A stretch of 64,000 bases of DNA from Acidobacteriota bacterium. Lineage in GTDB: Bacteria; Acidobacteriota; Vicinamibacteria; Vicinamibacterales; Fen-181. The position numbers and the translations under genes are program-made. The notes under the pieces are model-generated. The model was not told the DNA's origin. It ran no database searches and saw only the letters and a list, made by a program, of their open reading frames with translations. The stretch lies in the NCBI GenBank assembly GCA_003170135.1, contig PMZR01000006.1:1-64000 (forward strand), written 5' to 3'. This document shows positions 31,588 through 41,028 of the stretch, piece by piece. Every line of letters starts with the position of its first letter. Positions within the stretch are counted from its first letter, which is position 1.

Positions 31588-31593
31588 TGTTCC

Positions 31594-31614
31594 TCGCCTC
31601 CCGCCTCCCGCCTA
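31594..31614 (+). repeat. 3 x 7-bp array YCGCCTM overlapping the lexA stop codon
   Basis: tcgcctc ccgcctc ccgccta. Confidence 0.8.
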
Positions 31615-32217
31615 GTACTTCCGCATGACGCCCACCACCACGCCCTGGATCTGGACCTGGTCGGCAGGCACCGTCAGCGGCTGCATGGCCGGGTTGGCCG
31701 GTTGCAGGCGCACGTGCGCGTTCTCCTGGTAGAACTTCTTGAGGGTCACGTCCGAGCCGGCGAGCAGCGCGATCACCATCTCGCCGTTGTCGGCGGTCTT
31801 GCGATCTTCGACGATGACGTAGTCGCCGTCGCGGATCTGCTCGTCGATCATCGAGTCGCCGCGCACGCGCAGCACGTAGGTGTCGCGCTTGCCGACGAGA
31901 TCCTCGGGCACGGAGATCGATTCCGCGGTGGCCACCGCTTCGATCGGCGATCCGGCTGCGACGAAGCCGAGCAGCGGCAGTTCGATCGCGCGCGCACCCA
32001 TTCGCGTCGGGACCAGTTCAACCGACCGGCTCCGGTTCCACGCGCGCCTGATGAAGCCTTTCTCCTGCAGGTTCGTCAGGTGTTTGTGGACCGTGGCGAG
32101 CGAAGAGAGGCCGAACCGCCGGCCGATTTCCTCGAGGCTGGGCGCGTAGCCGTGCTGCTGGATGAACTCGGTGAGGAAGTCCAGGATCTCGCGCTGGCGT
32201 TTGGTGAGCGGTAGCAA
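31612..32217 (-). CDS. lexA: LexA repressor
   Basis: LTKRQREILDFLTEFI, GFVAAGSP cleavage site, RVRGDSMIDEQI, D/K protease residues. Confidence 0.95.
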   Translation of the reverse strand: MLPLTKRQREILDFLTEFIQQHGYAPSLEEIGRRFGLSSLATVHKHLTNLQEKGFIRRAWNRSRSVELVPTRMGARAIELPLLGFVAAGSPIEAVATAESISVPEDLVGKRDTYVLRVRGDSMIDEQIRDGDYVIVEDRKTADNGEMVIALLAGSDVTLKKFYQENAHVRLQPANPAMQPLTVPADQVQIQGVVVGVMRKY

Positions 32218-32276
32218 CGCTTCCTCCCTTCGGATGACTGCGCCTTCGACGCGGGGCGGGCGCCCGAACGCCGCCT

Positions 32277-32305
32277 ATTTTACGCAAAGGAAAGGCGAAA
32301 GTCAA
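32277..32305 (-). promoter_or_regulatory. Putative lexA promoter TTGACT-N17-TAAAAT
   Basis: Minus-strand reading upstream of lexA. Confidence 0.7.
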
Positions 32306-32496
32306 CATCGAAGGATCTTCGGGATAACATTTCCCCGACGTGGGAAGCCCGTCCGGGCGCGACGTGGCGGTCGGGCCTCGAATGCAAAGTTCTTTTTTAC
32401 CGATCGGTCCAGGGGAGAGTCTAAACCTGCGAGGGCCGATCCGCGGACGAGCCGGATGGGCGGCAGAGCGACCACGAACAGGGAAGGCAGCGTGCG

Positions 32497-33168
32497 ATGG
32501 AGCGGGTCGAGCGGCTCTGGATTGGTCATGCGGGGGCTCCGACGCTTCTCGTGCGTCCGGCCCTTTGCGGCGACCAGGCGGAGCCGATGACCGCGAGCGA
32601 CGACCGCGGCGTGCAGCCGCGCCTGGCGGATCTCGACGAAGGCGCGCTGGTGGCCGCCTGCCTCGCCGGCACCCGCGACGCGTTCGACGTCATCGTCGAG
32701 CGGCATCGCCGGTCGGTCTACCAGTTGTGCTACCGCTTCGTGTCCAATCACGAGGACGCGGCGGACCTGGCGCAGGAGGTGTTCCTGCGCGCCTATCGCG
32801 GCCTCAAGAACTTCAAGGGGCAGGCCACGCTCGGCACATGGTTGTACCGCATCGGCGTCAACGCGTGCCTGAACCGCCTGTCGTCGCGGCCGCCCGCCAC
32901 CGAATCGCTGGAGACCAGCGAGCCGGTGGTCGACCACCATCCGGATGCCGCCAGCCGGTTGCTGCAGGACGAGCGGGCGAGACGGGTCAGGGCCGCGATT
33001 GCGCGATTGCCGAAGAAGCAGCGGGCGACGCTCATCTTGCGCGTGTACCACGACATGTCGCACCAGGAGATCGCGACCATCGTCGGCAGCTCGGTCGGCG
33101 CGGTCAAGGCGAACTTCTTTCACGCGCTGCGGAATCTGAAACGGATCCTCGCGCAGGATCCGGTATGA
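32497..33168 (+). CDS. ECF sigma factor
   Basis: VYQLCYRFVSNHEDAADLAQEVFLRAYRGLKNF, WLYRIGVNACLNRL, SHQEIATIVGSSVGAVKANFFHALRNLK. Confidence 0.92.
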   Translation: MERVERLWIGHAGAPTLLVRPALCGDQAEPMTASDDRGVQPRLADLDEGALVAACLAGTRDAFDVIVERHRRSVYQLCYRFVSNHEDAADLAQEVFLRAYRGLKNFKGQATLGTWLYRIGVNACLNRLSSRPPATESLETSEPVVDHHPDAASRLLQDERARRVRAAIARLPKKQRATLILRVYHDMSHQEIATIVGSSVGAVKANFFHALRNLKRILAQDPV

Positions 33169-33219
33169 CGGGCGCCGTGAGCCACCACGTGCCGGTGTTG
33201 CGTTCCGAGGAACAGTGAG

Positions 33220-33840
33220 ATGAGCAAGCATCTTTCAGGCGACGTGCTGACGGAGCTCGCCGAGACGGGCCGGTCGCACGCGCATCTGGCGCAGTGCGAT
33301 CGCTGCCGGCGGCAGCTCGAGGACGCGCGGGAGGCACTCGCGCTGGCCCGCGCGGTCGACGTGCCAGAGCCGTCACCGCTCTTCTGGGCGCATTTCTCCG
33401 CGCGCGTGCGTGACGGCGTGGACCGCGAGGCGGAGGCCGGCGCTCGAGCCACCGCCTCCTGGTTCGCGAGGCTTGGGTGGCGTCCCGTTGCCGCCGTGGC
33501 GCTGGGCGTCGCGTGCATCGTTGTCGCTCTCTGGCTCACGCCCTCGGGCCGGCGGGACGCGTCTTTGCTGTCGGCATCGGTGGGGAAGGCGGGCGCGCAC
33601 GGCGTCGCCACGGGTGTTGCCGACCGCGAGCCCCAGGCGGGCGGCAGCGAGATGCTCGAGCCGGCGAACGATCCGTCCTGGACGGTCATCGCACAGGTCG
33701 CCCCGGAGGTCGAGATCGAGAACTCGATGAGCTTGCGCCCCGGTGCGACAGACAGCGCGGTGACCCAGTTGTCCGCGGACGAGCAACAGGCATTCGTGCG
33801 GCTCCTGCAGACGGATCTCGACGGACCGCCTTCGCTCTGA
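33220..33840 (+). CDS. Probable anti-sigma factor, single TM
   Basis: HLAQCDRCRRQLEDARE zinc-finger-like, one TM; follows ECF sigma. Confidence 0.7.
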   Translation: MSKHLSGDVLTELAETGRSHAHLAQCDRCRRQLEDAREALALARAVDVPEPSPLFWAHFSARVRDGVDREAEAGARATASWFARLGWRPVAAVALGVACIVVALWLTPSGRRDASLLSASVGKAGAHGVATGVADREPQAGGSEMLEPANDPSWTVIAQVAPEVEIENSMSLRPGATDSAVTQLSADEQQAFVRLLQTDLDGPPSL

Positions 33841-33860
33841 TAGAAACGCTGCGATCATTT

Positions 33861-34442
33861 ATGAACCTCAGACCTCTTCTCGCCGTGGCTCTCGTCGCCG
33901 TCACGCTCATCGGCGTCCAGGCGGTTTCGGCCCAGGTGCCGCCCGCCCAGGCGCAGCCGCCATCGCCCCAGGCCGCGATGGACCGACCACTGGGGCCGGT
34001 CGAAGTGCAATCGATGATCGACGGGTACGTCATCGTGCAGGCGCAGAAGGCGCTCAACCTCACCGACGCGCAGTTTCCGCAGTTCGTCACGCGGCTGCGG
34101 GTCCTCCAGGATGCGCGGCGCCGCAACCAGCGCCAGCACAACCAGATGCTCCAGGAGATGGCGCGGCTGACCAATCCGGCCAGTCCGGCCGCCGACGAAG
34201 CGCAGTTGCGCGAGAAACTGAAGGCGCTCGATGACCTGGACACGAAGTCGACGGCGGAATTGCGCCGGGCTTACGAGAGCGTCGATCAGATCCTGGACGT
34301 ACGCCAGCAGGTCCGCTTTCGCGTGTTCCTCGACCAGGTGGAACGGCGGATGCTCGACATCCTGGCGAGAGCGCGCGCGCAGACCCAGCCGGCCGGCCCT
34401 GGCGCGGGCCGCGCCGGCGCCGGACGGGGCGGCCGGATGTGA
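33861..34442 (+). CDS. Secreted Spy/CpxP-like or periplasmic hypothetical protein
   Basis: Signal peptide, amphipathic helical region with repeated R/Q-rich helices. Confidence 0.5.
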   Translation: MNLRPLLAVALVAVTLIGVQAVSAQVPPAQAQPPSPQAAMDRPLGPVEVQSMIDGYVIVQAQKALNLTDAQFPQFVTRLRVLQDARRRNQRQHNQMLQEMARLTNPASPAADEAQLREKLKALDDLDTKSTAELRRAYESVDQILDVRQQVRFRVFLDQVERRMLDILARARAQTQPAGPGAGRAGAGRGGRM

Positions 34443-34567
34443 TCCCGCAGATATTGTGAGTCCGCCCCTCCCGCCATGACGACGCTGGGGGCGGGGCCCG
34501 GCACCAGCATGTCAGGCGGCAGCGTTTCAGTTGACTGTTGCCTGCGCCCCCGGCCACTATTCCACGC

Positions 34568-36679
34568 ATGACCGCCGCGGAGGAGTTCCTCGCGACACCG
34601 TTGCAGTTCCTGAAGGGCGTCGGTCCACGGCGCGCGGCGGACCTGCGCCGCGCGGGCCTTGCTACCGTCGAGGATCTGCTCTACCGCTTTCCGTTCCGCT
34701 ACGAAGATCGCGCGCACTTCGCATCGATTGCCTCGCTCAGGCTCGGGCAGGATCCCCGCGCGATTATCGGCGAGATCGTCGAGACGAACGTGCGCTGGAC
34801 CGGGCGCCGGGGATTCAAGATCTTCGAGGCGCTGGTGCGCGATCCATCCGGGAGCGTGCTCGCCTGCTGGCCGAACCAGGTGTACCTAAACGACAAGCTG
34901 ACGCGCGGCCAACGCGTCGTGCTCTACGGGAAACTCGAGTTCCGCCGACCGGGCGGCTTGCAGCTCAGTAATGCCGACTACGAGATCCTGGGTGAGGAGG
35001 ACGAGGCCGGCGCCGCGGAGCGATTGCACACGGGGCGCATCGTCCCGGTCTACGAGAAGATCGGGTCGGTGTGGCCGAAGTTCCAGCGTTCGCTCGTGCA
35101 GCAGGCGCTCGAACGGCTGCCGGCGGATCTGGACGACCCGCTGCCACTGCTCCTGCGCGAGCGGCTCGCTCTTTTGCCGCGGCGCGAAGCATTCGAACAG
35201 GTGCACTTCCCACCCGAGGGGGCGGCGCTCGACCTGTTGCAGGCCTTCCGCACGCCCGCGCAGGTGCGCCTCATCTTCGAAGAGTTCTTCCTTTTTCAGA
35301 TCGGTCTGCTGCTGCGCAAGCGCGACGCCGATGCGGAGCGCAAGCCGTTCGTCCTGGTCACGAACCAGAAAATCCGCGAGTCGGCCCGACGCGTGCTGCC
35401 GTTCAGGCTCACGCGAGCGCAGCGCGAGGCGCTCGGCCAGATTGTCGCGGACATGAAGAACCCGCACGCCATGAACCGGTTGCTGCAGGGCGACGTCGGC
35501 TCGGGAAAAACGATCGTCGCGCTGCTCGCCGCGGTCGTCGCGATGGAGAACGGCCTGCAGGTGGCCTTCATGGCGCCCACCGAGATCCTGGCCGAGCAGC
35601 ACTTCCTGAACATCCAGCGGTTGCTCGTCGCCTCGCGCTTCAGGGTGGCGCTGCTCACCGGCGCCACGCCCGCCACCGCCCGGCGCGACCTCGTCGGCGA
35701 TCTCGCGGCGGGGCGGGTGCACCTGGTCGTCGGCACGCATGCGCTCGTGCAGGAGGGGGTGGAGTTCGCGCGGCTCGGCCTGGTCGTGATCGACGAGCAG
35801 CATCGCTTCGGCGTGATCCAGCGTGCGACGCTGCGCGCGAAAGGACTGCACCCGGACGTCCTGGTGATGACGGCGACGCCCATCCCGCGGACCCTCGCGC
35901 TCACGGTGCACGGCGATCTCGACGTCTCGGTGATCGGCGAACTGCCGCCGGGCCGGCAGCCGATCGTGACCGTGGCGAAACCCGAATCGCGCCGGGCCGA
36001 GATCTACGAGTTTCTCCGCGCGCAGGTCGAGGCGGGCCGGCAGGCGTATGTCATCTACCCGCTCATCGAGGAGTCGGCCAAGATCGACCTCAAAGCGGCC
36101 ACCGAGATGGCCGATCACCTCGCCCGCGACATTTTCCCGGCGTTCCGCGTCGCGCTGCTGCACGGCCGCATGAAGCAGGACGCCAAGGACCGTGTGATGC
36201 GCGCCTTCGCGGACGGGACGGTCGACATCATCGTCTCCACGACGGTCGTGGAGGTCGGCATCGACGTGGCGAACGCCACGGTGATGCTGGTCGAGCACGC
36301 GGAACGGTTCGGGCTGTCGCAGCTTCACCAGCTACGCGGTCGCGTGGGCCGCGGCCGCCACCAGTCGTCCTGTATCCTGCTGTACCAGTCACCGCTCTCC
36401 GACGATGCGAGGCGCCGCCTCGAGGCGCTGGTCGAGACATGCGACGGCTTCGTGATCGCCGAACGGGATCTGCAGATGCGCGGGCCCGGCGATTTCGTGG
36501 GGACGCGCCAGAGCGGTGTGCCCACGCTGCGCGTCGGTGACCTGGTTCGCGACCAGGCGCTGATGGAAGACGCCCGGCGCGAGGCCGAAGCGTTTCTCGC
36601 CGGCGAGCCCGAAGCCCGACTGGTCGGCCTGGTCCGCGGCACCTGGGCCGCGCGCTTCGGGCTGGCGGAGGTGGGGTAG
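34568..36679 (+). CDS. recG: ATP-dependent DNA helicase RecG
   Basis: PLQFLKGVGPRRAADL, LLQGDVGSGKTIVALLAA, DEQHRFGV, TATPIPRTLALT, LRGRVGRG. Confidence 0.95.
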   Translation: MTAAEEFLATPLQFLKGVGPRRAADLRRAGLATVEDLLYRFPFRYEDRAHFASIASLRLGQDPRAIIGEIVETNVRWTGRRGFKIFEALVRDPSGSVLACWPNQVYLNDKLTRGQRVVLYGKLEFRRPGGLQLSNADYEILGEEDEAGAAERLHTGRIVPVYEKIGSVWPKFQRSLVQQALERLPADLDDPLPLLLRERLALLPRREAFEQVHFPPEGAALDLLQAFRTPAQVRLIFEEFFLFQIGLLLRKRDADAERKPFVLVTNQKIRESARRVLPFRLTRAQREALGQIVADMKNPHAMNRLLQGDVGSGKTIVALLAAVVAMENGLQVAFMAPTEILAEQHFLNIQRLLVASRFRVALLTGATPATARRDLVGDLAAGRVHLVVGTHALVQEGVEFARLGLVVIDEQHRFGVIQRATLRAKGLHPDVLVMTATPIPRTLALTVHGDLDVSVIGELPPGRQPIVTVAKPESRRAEIYEFLRAQVEAGRQAYVIYPLIEESAKIDLKAATEMADHLARDIFPAFRVALLHGRMKQDAKDRVMRAFADGTVDIIVSTTVVEVGIDVANATVMLVEHAERFGLSQLHQLRGRVGRGRHQSSCILLYQSPLSDDARRRLEALVETCDGFVIAERDLQMRGPGDFVGTRQSGVPTLRVGDLVRDQALMEDARREAEAFLAGEPEARLVGLVRGTWAARFGLAEVG

Positions 36680-36697
36680 GAGGAGGACGGGGAAGAC

Positions 36698-36823
36698 GTG
36701 CGGGGTGCGAAGTGCGTGATGCGGGGTGCCGTAGTACGCAGTGCGCACCTCGCACGCGGCACGTAGCACCGCACTTCGCACGTCGCACCGCACTTCGCAC
36801 GTCGCACCTCGCACGTAGCACTT
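36698..36823 (+). repeat. Heptad array/inverted repeat: GTGCGNN-type left half, CGCACNN-type right half
   Basis: e.g. GTGCGAAGTGCG 36705-36716 pairs with CGCACTTCGCAC 36770-36781; most units 7 bp. Confidence 0.9.
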
Positions 36824-36830
36824 TCTTGCC

Positions 36831-37397
36831 ATGCGCATCATTGCCGGCCGCTACAAAGGTCGCCCGCTCGCCTCGCCCCGCTGGCCGGGGCTGCGTCCAA
36901 CCTCCGACAAGCTGCGCGAGACCCTCTTCAACATCCTCGCGCCGCGCATCGCCGGCGCGCGGGTGCTGGATGGCTTCGCCGGAACCGGGGCGCTGGGAAT
37001 CGAAGCCCTGAGCCGCGGCGCGGCCCATGTCACGTTCGTGGATCGGGACCGGCGCGCGATGGCGCTGACCGCCACGAACCTCAGCCGGTGCGGTATCACG
37101 GACGGCTATGCTATGATTCGCGGCTGTATCGAGACCATCGCACGCGCGGTCGCCACCCGGCAATTCGACTTGATCCTGCTCGATCCGCCGTACGATGAAG
37201 CGGACCTCCGGACGACGATCCAGGCCGTCGGAGGGCGCCTCGCCGAGGGGGGGCTCCTCGTGCTGGAACGCGCGCGGCGCCGTTCGCCACCCGACTCGGC
37301 CGGCGACCTGGTTCGTGTGCGGGACGTGTTGTCCGGCGACAGTGCACTGACTTTCTATTCGCGCGGGGACCGTGGTGGGGAGAGTGACGAGGCCTGA
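36831..37397 (+). CDS. rsmD: 16S rRNA (guanine(966)-N(2))-methyltransferase
   Basis: MRIIAGRYKGRPL, RPTSDKLRETLFNIL, FAGTGALGIEALSRG, LLDPPY. Confidence 0.93.
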   Translation: MRIIAGRYKGRPLASPRWPGLRPTSDKLRETLFNILAPRIAGARVLDGFAGTGALGIEALSRGAAHVTFVDRDRRAMALTATNLSRCGITDGYAMIRGCIETIARAVATRQFDLILLDPPYDEADLRTTIQAVGGRLAEGGLLVLERARRRSPPDSAGDLVRVRDVLSGDSALTFYSRGDRGGESDEA

Positions 37398-37440
37398 TGT
37401 GCGTGCCGACGACCAGGAGCCTGGCCCCTGCCCGGAGCGC

Positions 37441-37917
37441 GTGGCGGTCTATCCGGGCTCGTTCGATCCCCTCACCAACGGGCACGTCGACATCATCGAG
37501 CGTGGCGCCCGGCTGTTCGATCGCATCATCGTCGCCGTGCTCGTGAACTCCGACAAGCGGCCCCTGTTCTCGGTGGACGAGCGGGTGGAGACGGCGCGCG
37601 AGGTGTTTCGGAACCGGCCCAAGGTCGAAGTCGACGCGTTCGAAGGCCTGTTGATCGATTTCGCGCGCCAGCGCAAGGCGTCGGCGATCGTGCGCGGCCT
37701 GCGGGCCGTGTCGGACTTCGAGTTCGAGTTCCAGATGGCGCTGATGAACCGGCGTCTGGCGCCCGACATCGAGACGGTGTTCATGATGCCGGCTGAAGCC
37801 TACACCTACATCAGCTCCCGCCTGGTGCGCGAGGTGTACGCGCTTGGCGGCGCGGTGCAGGGCCTGGTGCCCGAGGCGGTGGAAGCGCGGTTGGGCCGAA
37901 AATTCGCCCGCGGCTGA
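37441..37917 (+). CDS. coaD: Phosphopantetheine adenylyltransferase
   Basis: AVYPGSFDPLTNGHVDII, VRGLRAVSDFEFEFQMALMNR, YTYISSRLVRE; GTG start inferred. Confidence 0.94.
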   Translation: MAVYPGSFDPLTNGHVDIIERGARLFDRIIVAVLVNSDKRPLFSVDERVETAREVFRNRPKVEVDAFEGLLIDFARQRKASAIVRGLRAVSDFEFEFQMALMNRRLAPDIETVFMMPAEAYTYISSRLVREVYALGGAVQGLVPEAVEARLGRKFARG

Positions 37918-37931
37918 TCGACCATGACGGG

Positions 37932-37967
37932 GGCGGAAGGCGGCGGCGCATGCGTCATGCTTCCGCC
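37932..37967. repeat. Inverted repeat GGCGGAAG...CTTCCGCC
   Basis: 8-bp arms in coaD-aminotransferase gap, no T tract. Confidence 0.6.
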
Positions 37968-37999
37968 TGGCAGCGGAGCGTTCACATGAGGAGCACGGT

Positions 38000-39232
38000 A
38001 TGAGCGTCAGTCAGCTTGCGAGGGCCATTGCCACGTCGCCCACGATGAAGCTCAACGAGGAAGCGCGGTTGCTGCGTGAGCGGGGCGAGCCCGTCATCCA
38101 CCTGGGCATCGGCGAGCCCAAGAACAAGGCGCCGATTCCCGCCATCCTTGGCGCGGCGGCCAAGCTCCAGACGGGCGACGTCAAGTATTCGCCCAGCGAC
38201 GGGACGCCGTCGCTCAAGAAAGCCATCATCCGCTACACGGAAGAGAACTACGACCGCATCGTGGGCCCGGAGAACGTCATCGTGTCGTCGGGCGCCAAGC
38301 AGTCGATCTTCAACCTGCTCTACGCGATTCTCAACCCGCAGGACGAAGTCATCATCCTCGCGCCGTACTGGGTCAGCTACCCGGAAATGGTGAAGATGGT
38401 CTACGGCGTGCCGGTGATCGTCACGCCCGAGGACGGGTCGTTCTACCCGCGCATGGCCGACATCGAGAGCGCCGTCACCAGCTACACGAAGGCCATCATC
38501 ATCAACAGCCCGAACAACCCGTCGGGCGTCATCTTCCCGGACGAGTTCATCGCCCAGATCGTGGAGTTCTGCGAACGCAAGAACATCTACTGCATCATGG
38601 ACGACATCTATCACAAGCTGGTGTTCGACGGCCGCAAGCCGCCGTCGTGCTTCCAGTTCACCAAGAGGAGCCCGGAAACCACCAAGATCATCGCGATCAA
38701 CGGCATCGCGAAGCTGTACGGCATGACCGGGTTCCGCATCGGGTGGGCGATTGCGCCGCGCGAGCTCGTCGAGATCATGACGAACATCCAGGGGCAGACG
38801 ACCTCCTGCGCCTCGGTGCTGCTGCAGGCGGCGGCCGAGGGCGCGCTGCTCGGCATCCAGAGCATCGTCGAGAACCTGCGGCTGCACTGCCAGAACAACC
38901 GCGACATCGTGATGGCCGAGTTGAGCACGATGCCGGGAGTGAAGTGCACGAAGCCCCAGGGCACCTTCTACTGCCTGCCCGACTTCCGTGCCTACCTGCA
39001 CCCCGCGGTCGCGACCAATTCGGTGCAGCTGTCCGAGTTCCTGCTGAAGAAGGCGATGGTGGTGACGGTGCCGGGCAAGGAATTCGGCTTCGAAGGGCAC
39101 CTGCGCCTGAGCTATGCGGGCGGCGTGAAAGATCTGCAGGAAGGCATCGCGCGCATCAAGTGGGCGATCGACCCCACCTCCCCGAACGACATCTTCATCG
39201 GTGACAAGAAACTTCTTAGGGATTGGCTATGA
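38000..39232 (+). CDS. Pyridoxal-phosphate-dependent class I/II aminotransferase
   Basis: IINSPNNPSGVIF, INGIAKLYGMTGFRIGW (PLP Lys), LRLSYA. Confidence 0.92.
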   Translation: MSVSQLARAIATSPTMKLNEEARLLRERGEPVIHLGIGEPKNKAPIPAILGAAAKLQTGDVKYSPSDGTPSLKKAIIRYTEENYDRIVGPENVIVSSGAKQSIFNLLYAILNPQDEVIILAPYWVSYPEMVKMVYGVPVIVTPEDGSFYPRMADIESAVTSYTKAIIINSPNNPSGVIFPDEFIAQIVEFCERKNIYCIMDDIYHKLVFDGRKPPSCFQFTKRSPETTKIIAINGIAKLYGMTGFRIGWAIAPRELVEIMTNIQGQTTSCASVLLQAAAEGALLGIQSIVENLRLHCQNNRDIVMAELSTMPGVKCTKPQGTFYCLPDFRAYLHPAVATNSVQLSEFLLKKAMVVTVPGKEFGFEGHLRLSYAGGVKDLQEGIARIKWAIDPTSPNDIFIGDKKLLRDWL

Positions 39233-40908
39233 GCAACAACATCCTGGATATCAAAACGCCCGCACAAGCCCAGGCGGCGGCGCTCAAGAGTGACTACGGG
39301 CTCGAGAATCTGGGGTTGTCCAACCTGAACCAGGTGTACTGGAATCTCCCCACGGAGGCCCTCTACGAAGAGGCGGTCTTCCGGCGCGAGGGCAAGATCT
39401 CCAGGGATGGCCCGATGCTGGTGACGACGGGCAAGCACACGGGCCGGTCGGCGAACGACAAGTTCGTCGTCCGCGAGCCGTCCACCGAGAACCACATCTG
39501 GTGGGGGCAGTACAACCGGCCGTTCAGTCCCGACAAGTTCGACGAGTTGTACCACCGGCTGCAGGGCTACCTGCAGGGGCGCGACATCTTCGTGCAGGAC
39601 TGCTATGTCGGGGCCGATCCCGACTACCGGATGCCGGTGCGCATCATCACCGAGTTAGCCTGGCACTCGATGTTCGCCCGGAACATGTTCATCGTGCCGG
39701 AGACGAACGAAGAGGCCCGCCGCATGACGCCCGAGTTCACCGTCATCGCGGTGCCGGGCTTCCAGGCGCTGCAGCAGATCGACCAGACGAACTCGCCGAC
39801 CTTCATCCTGCTGAATTTCGCGCAGCGCGTCTGCGTCATCGGCGCCACGCAATACGGCGGCGAAATCAAGAAGGCGATCTTCACCGTCATGAACTACCTC
39901 ATGCCGCTGCAGGGCGTGATGTCGATGCACTGCTCGGCCAACGTCGGCAAGGAAGGGGACGCGGCGCTCTTCTTCGGCCTGTCGGGCACGGGCAAGACGA
40001 CGCTGTCGGCCGATCCGAACCGCGGACTGATCGGCGACGACGAGCACGGGTGGAGCGACAACGGGGTGTTCAACTACGAAGGCGGCTGCTACGCGAAGGT
40101 CATCAGTTTGTCGCCGACCGCCGAGCCGGAAATCTTTGCGTGCACGAAACGGTTCGGCACCATCCTCGAGAACGTGCCGCTCGATCCCGTCAGCCGCATG
40201 ATCGATCTCGACGACGACCGCATCGAGAACACGCGGGCGTCGTATCCGCTCACCTTCATCGCCAACGCGGTGCCGGAAAAGCGCGGCGGGCACCCGAAGA
40301 ACATCGTGCTGCTCACCTGCGATGCGTCCGGCGTCATGCCGCCCATCGCCCGTCTCACGCCCGAGCAGACGATGTACCAGTTCATCTCGGGCTACACGGC
40401 CAAGATCGCCGGCACCGAGGTCGGACTGGGCGACGAGCCGGAGATCACGTTCAGTGCCTGCTTCGGCGGGCCGTTCATGGTGCATCACCCGTCGTACTAT
40501 GCGGACCTGCTCACCAAGAAGATGCTGCGCTACGGGGCGCGGTGCTGGTTGCTCAACACCGGCTGGGTGGGCGGCCGCTACGGCGTCGGCAAACGCATCA
40601 GCATCCGCTACACGAGGGCGATCCTGAACGCGGCGCTCCAGGGCGAACTCGAGAACGTCGAGTACTACGCGGACCCGGTGTTCGGCTTCAAGGTGCCGAA
40701 GACCTGTCCCGGGGTGCCCGACGGCGTGATGAACCCGGCGAGCTCATGGCCGGATCTCCACGTCTACATGCAGCAGTACCAGGCGCTCGCGTCGCGCTTC
40801 ATCGACAACTTCAAGAAGTTCGAGGCGGGAACGCCGCCCGAGGTCATCGCCGCCGGGCCGCGGATCGACCCGAGCGTCAGCGATCGGCCGAACTGGGCGA
40901 AGACGTAG
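39229..40908 (+). CDS. pckA: Phosphoenolpyruvate carboxykinase (ATP)
   Basis: FGLSGTGKTTLSADP, IGDDEHGW, FEGGCYAK-like NYEGGCYAK, GKRISIRYTRAIL. Confidence 0.96.
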   Translation: MSNNILDIKTPAQAQAAALKSDYGLENLGLSNLNQVYWNLPTEALYEEAVFRREGKISRDGPMLVTTGKHTGRSANDKFVVREPSTENHIWWGQYNRPFSPDKFDELYHRLQGYLQGRDIFVQDCYVGADPDYRMPVRIITELAWHSMFARNMFIVPETNEEARRMTPEFTVIAVPGFQALQQIDQTNSPTFILLNFAQRVCVIGATQYGGEIKKAIFTVMNYLMPLQGVMSMHCSANVGKEGDAALFFGLSGTGKTTLSADPNRGLIGDDEHGWSDNGVFNYEGGCYAKVISLSPTAEPEIFACTKRFGTILENVPLDPVSRMIDLDDDRIENTRASYPLTFIANAVPEKRGGHPKNIVLLTCDASGVMPPIARLTPEQTMYQFISGYTAKIAGTEVGLGDEPEITFSACFGGPFMVHHPSYYADLLTKKMLRYGARCWLLNTGWVGGRYGVGKRISIRYTRAILNAALQGELENVEYYADPVFGFKVPKTCPGVPDGVMNPASSWPDLHVYMQQYQALASRFIDNFKKFEAGTPPEVIAAGPRIDPSVSDRPNWAKT

Positions 40909-40925
40909 GGCAGGCATGTCGAATC

Positions 40926-41009
40926 TGGAATGTGGAATGTAGGGACGGGCCCCGACATTCCGCATTCCACGTCGACATCCCATTCGACATTCGATGTTCC
41001 ATATTCCAC
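40926..41009 (+). repeat. Heptad array with 15-bp stem hairpin (TGGAATGTGGAATGT/ACATTCCGCATTCCA)
   Basis: Arms 40926-40940 and 40955-40969 pair with one wobble; heptads continue to ~41009. Confidence 0.9.
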
Positions 41010-41028
41010 GCTGACAGCACCACCTTCC

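Noticed and set aside
32320-32345. GGGATAACATTTCC as an ECF -35 element for autoregulation of the 32497 sigma gene
   Set aside because: Attractive but no convincing -10 partner identified by eye; would need motif search across ECF-regulated promoters.
36698-36823. CRISPR array
   Set aside because: Repeats are 7 bp with no spacers of 25-40 bp and no cas genes.
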